Positions 6,632 through 9,414 of a stretch of 9,414 nucleotides of DNA are shown one piece after another. The position numbers and the translations under genes are program-made. Position 1 is the stretch's first letter, and each line of letters starts with the position of its first letter. The notes below the pieces were generated by a model. The model searched no databases, had not been told where the DNA came from, and was given only the letters and a program-made list of their open reading frames with translations. Source of the stretch: Bacillota bacterium (GTDB lineage: Bacteria > Bacillota > Clostridia > Acetivibrionales > DSM-1351); assembly GCA_023398105.1 (NCBI GenBank), contig JAEWST010000149.1, forward strand, positions 1-9,414, in the 5' to 3' direction.

Positions 6632-7027
6632 TTATCTATGTGGTCTATAATTTGCTATTTGGGATAGTAAATCTTGAGTATTTTGTATTTTTTTTAGGTC
6701 TGTCGTGTAAGCTAAAAGCAAAATAACATTCATATATACTTGATAAAATATAAAATAATCTGATGCTCTAATTACATTGTATTCTTCATATAAACTAATT
6801 CCACCATGACTATATTTATTTCTTATATTTCTGTATATTTCATTGAGTATCTCATTTAATTTTCCTTTATTTTTAATCAAATCTATGTTTATTATATTTT
6901 GATCTAAAAAACATCTTATTCTCTTCGAAGCAGGCGGAAACTCTTCATTAATATTCTTAAGAAAAATTAGTTGTAAAAAAGCACTCATTTTAAGTATTCT
7001 TTCAACAGAATGAATTTCATTTAACAA
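6632..7027 (-). CDS. C-terminal HEPN domain fragment
   Basis: This open segment encodes an all-helical domain. Its key feature is RNKYSH (residues 69-74 counted from the TTG at 7027), which fits the R-x4-6-H motif that forms the RNase active site in HEPN domains. Long helices lie on both sides (ERILKMSAFLQLIFL before; ASDYFIFYQVYMNVILLLAY after). The TTG has no Shine-Dalgarno before it, nor does the next ATG (VERILKM), and the frame is open upstream to about 7060. It is therefore probably not translated alone. The catalytic residues are intact, so inactivation comes only from the frame breaks. Confidence 0.55.
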   Translation of the reverse strand: MLNEIHSVERILKMSAFLQLIFLKNINEEFPPASKRIRCFLDQNIINIDLIKNKGKLNEILNEIYRNIRNKYSHGGISLYEEYNVIRASDYFIFYQVYMNVILLLAYTTDLKKIQNTQDLLSQIANYRPHR

Positions 7028-7043
7028 ATGATATAATGATTCA

Positions 7044-7064
7044 AATAACTTAATAACTTAATAA
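7044..7064. repeat. 8-bp tandem repeat that breaks the HEPN reading frame
   Basis: AATAACTT occurs twice in tandem (7044-7051 and 7052-7059), followed by a partial third unit AATAA (7060-7064). Removing one unit restores the reading frame on the - strand, which is typical of replication slippage. Confidence 0.8.
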
Positions 7065-7073
7065 TTTTTAATT

Positions 7074-7628
7074 TTAATTCTGAATCCATTTTATAAAGCT
7101 CATTAAAAACCTTTGTTCTTTTTTCCAACAAAAAATTAAAAGAAGAATCAATTTAAAATATAAATCCTTAGAAATATCATTATCATTTACATAACCATTT
7201 GATGTTAAGTAAATCCCCATTCCTTCTTCAAACTCATGTACATTATTTTCGCTAATAATAATTCTCTTTGAATCCCTATACCCTTTGTATTCATAGTATG
7301 TCAAGTAAATCAGTCCTATCGCTTGCTTTATTAACATTAGTGCAATAGATAAATTGTTGTTACATTTTTCTTTCCAAAAATGAGATACATCACTTACATC
7401 AACATATGCAATTATATTTAATTTTGATAAAACATTTCTGTTTTTAACAAATGGCATTAGATTTTTAACCGTCTCGTAATTTATATTCTTTAAATTATAA
7501 ATAGTCACATATCCTATATTCAATTCATCATCAATATTTAAGCCCGTTATAGGAAAAATAAATTGTGAACTATCATTTTTATCAAATTCATAGTTATACT
7601 TCACAATTTGGGGAAACATAAAAGTCAT
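7074..7628 (-). CDS. N-terminal fragment of the broken HEPN protein
   Basis: This 184-codon piece starts at ATG 7628, with GAGGTAGG upstream. It encodes a mixed alpha/beta region with strands such as QFIFPITGL, IGYVTIYNL and LNIIAYVDV, and no motif I can name. The last 20 or so residues (FCWKKEQRFLMSFIKWIQN) follow the frame break and are probably spurious. If translated it would be a truncated protein without the HEPN active site. A good -10 box is present upstream, so transcription may persist. Confidence 0.5.
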   Translation of the reverse strand: MTFMFPQIVKYNYEFDKNDSSQFIFPITGLNIDDELNIGYVTIYNLKNINYETVKNLMPFVKNRNVLSKLNIIAYVDVSDVSHFWKEKCNNNLSIALMLIKQAIGLIYLTYYEYKGYRDSKRIIISENNVHEFEEGMGIYLTSNGYVNDNDISKDLYFKLILLLIFCWKKEQRFLMSFIKWIQN

Positions 7629-7653
7629 ATTTACCTACCTCAAATCAATTGAT

Positions 7654-7659
7654 ATTATA
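7654..7659 (-). promoter_or_regulatory. -10 box of the HEPN gene
   Basis: A perfect TATAAT on the - strand lies about 25 bases before the start codon. No good -35 is found at 17 bases, so the promoter may be weak or need an activator. Confidence 0.4.
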
Positions 7660-7884
7660 CATTTTGTTTAAATAAATAAGATTGATATCAACCACTTATA
7701 CAATAACTTATTGAAATTATATCATATATTATATTTATTAGCATATTTTGATTTAAGAATTTTTAACACTAATGGTTGTTATTTACTTATAAACTTTTTT
7801 CTCTAAAAGTTCCATGTGAACATATACTTTCGGTCATTCTTTATAATTAAATCACTGGAGAATCTGTTTAGTCCCATTTCATAC

Positions 7885-7921
7885 AAAACAAAAACATGCA
7901 ACCTAATTGATTACATGCTTT
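7885..7921 (-). terminator. Intrinsic terminator after the ASCH gene and structured repeat
   Basis: On the - strand, AAAGCATGTAATC (7921-7909) pairs with GGTTGCATGTTTT (7903-7891) as 13 pairs including G-U, with loop AATTA, then TTTTTG. The pairing is better on the - than on the + strand, where an A-C mismatch appears. It would end a transcript carrying ASCH plus the repeat. Confidence 0.6.
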
Positions 7922-7952
7922 GTTTTTTATATATTTCTGTTTTAATTATCAG

Positions 7953-8221
7953 TTCAACTTTCGCAGTTGAAAATTGTAGGTGTGGGAGACTTATCAATGG
8001 AAAGTTAGGTTAAAAATAATTGCATGAATTAGTTGGTGAGACGAAGTTTTTTTGCTGGAAAACCGACACGATGTCGGTTTTAGCACACTATGAACCATGG
8101 ACGGTGAATGTGTGCGACAGCAAAAACACTTCGATGAACCATTACTAATTCTAGCAATTATTTTGGCAACAAACCATTGATAAGTCTCCTGCACCGATAG
8201 ATTTTATGTGAGAAAGTTAAT
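7953..8221 (-). repeat. Structured palindromic dispersed repeat, most complete copy (copy D)
   Basis: The ends are imperfect inverted repeats with AACTTTC at 7956-7962 and GAAAGTT at 8212-8218. The strongest helix joins 7979-8000 with 8174-8195: 22 pairs, two of them G-U, including a perfect 16-bp block (GGAGACTTATCAATGG at 7985-8000). Further inside, AAAATAATTGC (8013-8023) pairs with 8154-8164, GAATTAGT (8026-8033) with 8144-8151, CGAAGT (8042-8047) with 8128-8133, and TTTTTGCTG (8049-8057) with 8118-8126. Two apical hairpins crown the stem: AAAACCGACA/TGTCGGTTTT (8059-8081) and GCACAC/GTGTGC (8083-8115). A side hairpin TTCAACT/AGTTGAA lies at 7953-7971. It carries no protein gene. It is either a MITE-like element or a structured RNA. 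Confidence 0.75.
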
Positions 8222-8224
8222 TTA

Positions 8225-8596
8225 TCACCTTATATAGACAAAAGACTGAGGAGCCGCCTTTATTCCATAATAGGACAATTCCTTTGGGCTTTCGTATTTT
8301 ACAATATCCTTTAGCTTATAGGCTATAGCTTTTTCTCTTCCGTTATAATATTTTTGAAAAAAGCTCTCGTTTATTCCCGAATTTTTACTTGTTTTTTGCC
8401 ATACATCGGTTGGGCTTCCTTCCAACACTTCCTCAACAACGGCTTCACCTACCACTTTCATTACAGGAGCTGTTGAATATATTATTATTTTATCAATACT
8501 TTCCTTACATTTTTTCTTACGGAATTCATATTTTTTGGTTCCATTAAAAATATTTTCAACATGCTCAGGATTAATCGATAATAATATCTTGCACAT
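8225..8596 (-). CDS. ASCH-domain (PUA-like) protein
   Basis: A complete 123-residue single-domain protein. It opens with CKILLSINPEHVENIF and has the ASCH signature G-x-K-x-x-E-x-R at residues 19-26 (GTKKYEFR). Other typical blocks follow: IIIYSTAP, VVGEAVVEEVL, the W of the DVW segment, and the closing PQSFVY. ASCH domains are related to PUA folds and are predicted to bind RNA or modified nucleosides; some members are hydrolases or nucleases. The exact substrate here is unknown. The frame extends to a GTG three codons upstream, but ATG 8596 has GGGTGG about five bases before it and fits the family start, so it is preferred. The stop codon touches the structured repeat, which would form the 3' UTR. 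Confidence 0.85.
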   Translation of the reverse strand: MCKILLSINPEHVENIFNGTKKYEFRKKKCKESIDKIIIYSTAPVMKVVGEAVVEEVLEGSPTDVWQKTSKNSGINESFFQKYYNGREKAIAYKLKDIVKYESPKELSYYGIKAAPQSFVYIR

Positions 8597-8613
8597 TTTT
8601 ACCACCCATTTCT

Positions 8614-8642
8614 AATATACGTTTAAATTGCTCTTTTTACAA
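8614..8642 (-). promoter_or_regulatory. Candidate promoter of the ASCH gene
   Basis: On the - strand, TTGTAA (8642-8637) and TATATT (8619-8614) have a 17-base spacer. The predicted start near 8607 leaves a very short leader that begins at the Shine-Dalgarno. Confidence 0.4.
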
Positions 8643-8657
8643 TTCCAAGCAATACAT

Positions 8658-8691
8658 AAAAACAGCATAGCCGCTTATAACGACTATGCCG
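8658..8691 (-). terminator. Intrinsic terminator of the acyl-CoA synthetase gene
   Basis: On the - strand, CGGCATAGTCG (8691-8681) pairs with CGGCTATGCTG (8673-8663) through 11 pairs with two G-U, with a 7-nt loop, followed by TTTTT (8662-8658). It lies just after the stop codon of the ligase gene. Confidence 0.8.
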
Positions 8692-8704
8692 TAAAAAATG
8701 TTTA

Positions 8705-9414
8705 TTACGCTGTAACTATATCTTTAGCTGCTTGCAAGCCAAACTTCTCAACAGCATGTTCACGCATCTTGTATTTAAGAATCTTTCCTGCAGCGTTCAT
8801 TGGGAATTCGGTAACAAAATCAATGTAGCGTGGAGTTTTGTGTTTAGCCATATGAGAGCGAATGTAATCCTTAAGCTCATCCTCAGTCAATTCAACGCCT
8901 TCCTTCAAAATAACGCACGCCATTATTTCCTCACCGTACTGTTTGTCTGGCACGCCTATAACCTGAACATCCTTTACCTTTGGGTGCGTATATATAAAGT
9001 CTTCAATCTCCTTAGGATAAATATTTTCACCGCCACGAATAATCATATCCTTCATACGACCTGTGATTTTGAAATTGCCGTTTTCATCACGCCTTGCGAT
9101 ATCCCCAGTATGCAACCAGCCATCCTGGTCTATAGCCGCTGCCGTTGCCTCAGGCATTTTGTAGTAGCCCTTCATAATATTGTAACCTCTGGCAACAAAC
9201 TCACCATCCACATTGTCTGGTAAATCTTTTCCTGTTTCAGGGTCAACAATCTTACATTCTATTCCTGGCAATGCCCTTCCAACTGTACCAACTCTCACCT
9301 CAACTGGATCATCAACACGGCTCTGAGTACATCCAGGTGAGGATTCTGTCTGTCCGAATACAATAGTAATCTGAGACATGTTCATTTTTTCAACTACATC
9401 CTGCATAACCTTTA
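8705..9414 (-). CDS. Acyl-CoA synthetase (AMP-forming), C-terminal part
   Basis: The last 235 or so residues of an AMP-dependent acyl-CoA synthetase/ligase. The frame is open to the right edge (Lys-Val precede the first visible Met), so the start lies outside. Such enzymes adenylate a carboxylic or fatty acid with ATP and then form the CoA thioester. Visible core motifs are FGQTESSP (the adenylate-binding Y/F-G-x-T-E block), GWLHTGDIA with the ribose-binding Asp, the hinge ITGRMKDMIIRGGENIYP, and NAAGKILK with the catalytic lysine near the C-terminus. The C-terminal domain is complete. The acid-binding pocket is mostly outside the window, so chain length cannot be judged. A terminator follows directly, making this the last gene of its transcript. 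Confidence 0.93.
   Translation of the reverse strand, partial: KVMQDVVEKMNMSQITIVFGQTESSPGCTQSRVDDPVEVRVGTVGRALPGIECKIVDPETGKDLPDNVDGEFVARGYNIMKGYYKMPEATAAAIDQDGWLHTGDIARRDENGNFKITGRMKDMIIRGGENIYPKEIEDFIYTHPKVKDVQVIGVPDKQYGEEIMACVILKEGVELTEDELKDYIRSHMAKHKTPRYIDFVTEFPMNAAGKILKYKMREHAVEKFGLQAAKDIVTA

Larger units (their letters stand above)
6632..7628 (-). pseudogene. Frameshifted HEPN (Apea-like) domain gene, about 330 codons if intact
   Basis: Two adjacent - strand frames (7628-7074 and 7027-6632) are pieces of one gene. Between them a third frame reads TKVFNELYKMDSELKLKIIK without a stop. Deleting one unit of the 8-bp tandem repeat at 7044-7064 joins this middle frame directly to the HEPN frame (KIIKLFESLYHLLNEIHSVE). 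Adding one base to the run of six A at 7130-7135 joins the first frame to the middle frame (LLLIFLLEKRTKVFNE). The repaired product would be an N-terminal domain followed by a C-terminal HEPN RNase-type domain, an arrangement known from Apea-like HEPN proteins linked to phage defence. Defence is inferred from the family, not shown here. The homopolymer change could be a sequencing error; the 8-bp duplication is less likely to be one. Confidence 0.75.

Noticed and set aside
7816..8194. Short open frames across the structured repeat (7816-8013 on +, 7994-8194 on -)
   Set aside because: They result from the palindromic DNA; no ribosome binding site fits and the peptides show no domain.
7953..8221. 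Retron non-coding RNA (msr/msd)
   Set aside because: The fold-back form is suggestive, but no reverse transcriptase gene is in the window and the element is present in several copies.
7953..8221. Integron attC site or CRISPR array
   Set aside because: No integrase, cassette boundary motifs or regularly spaced direct repeats with spacers; the copies are dispersed and inverted-repeat based.
8597..8605. GTG start extending the ASCH protein by three residues
   Set aside because: GGGTGG overlaps the proposed GTG start and is correctly placed for ATG 8596.
8732..9223. 163-codon + strand open frame inside the acyl-CoA synthetase gene
   Set aside because: It is antisense to a clearly conserved enzyme with all expected motifs; its own peptide looks random.

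Overview
The window is AT-rich DNA of the kind found in low-GC Firmicutes, most likely a spore-forming clostridium. Supporting this are the near-consensus AGGAGG ribosome binding sites, the intrinsic terminators with U-tracts, the GerMN-type lipoprotein and the clostridial-style zinc-ribbon protein. I cannot name the species.

Layout, left to right. Positions 1-129 look like the right half of a structured dispersed repeat, followed by about 500 bases with no gene. A folded leader (about 660-775) precedes a complete P2A-type cation (Ca2+-like) ATPase on the + strand (780-3446), which ends in a strong terminator. All other genes lie on the - strand. They are: a 67-residue zinc-ribbon protein with a Gly/Arg/Asn-rich tail (3883-4086); a GerMN-domain lipoprotein (4642-5640); a membrane-anchored exported protein of unknown function (5851-6534); a HEPN (Apea-like) RNase-type gene broken by two frameshifts (6632-7628); a small ASCH-domain protein (8225-8596); and the C-terminal part of an acyl-CoA synthetase/ligase that runs off the right edge (8705-9414). 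Most of these genes have their own promoter or terminator signals, so they look like single-gene units rather than one operon.

The most unusual content is non-coding. Four intergenic segments (1-129, 3620-3763, 4281-4417 and 7953-8221) share sequence blocks. The best copy, 7953-8221, lies just downstream of the ASCH gene. It has imperfect terminal inverted repeats, a 22-bp near-perfect closing helix, several further helices and two apical hairpins. The copy at 1-129 keeps the same two-hairpin layout with partly different stem sequences that still pair. This suggests either a palindromic miniature mobile element (MITE-like) or an undescribed structured RNA family. The broken HEPN gene beside the best copy differs from an intact reading frame by an 8-bp tandem duplication and a one-base homopolymer change.

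The genes do not form an obvious pathway. They cover ion export, envelope or spore lipoprotein functions, lipid or organic-acid activation, and two small domains (HEPN, ASCH) of families linked to RNA handling and defence.
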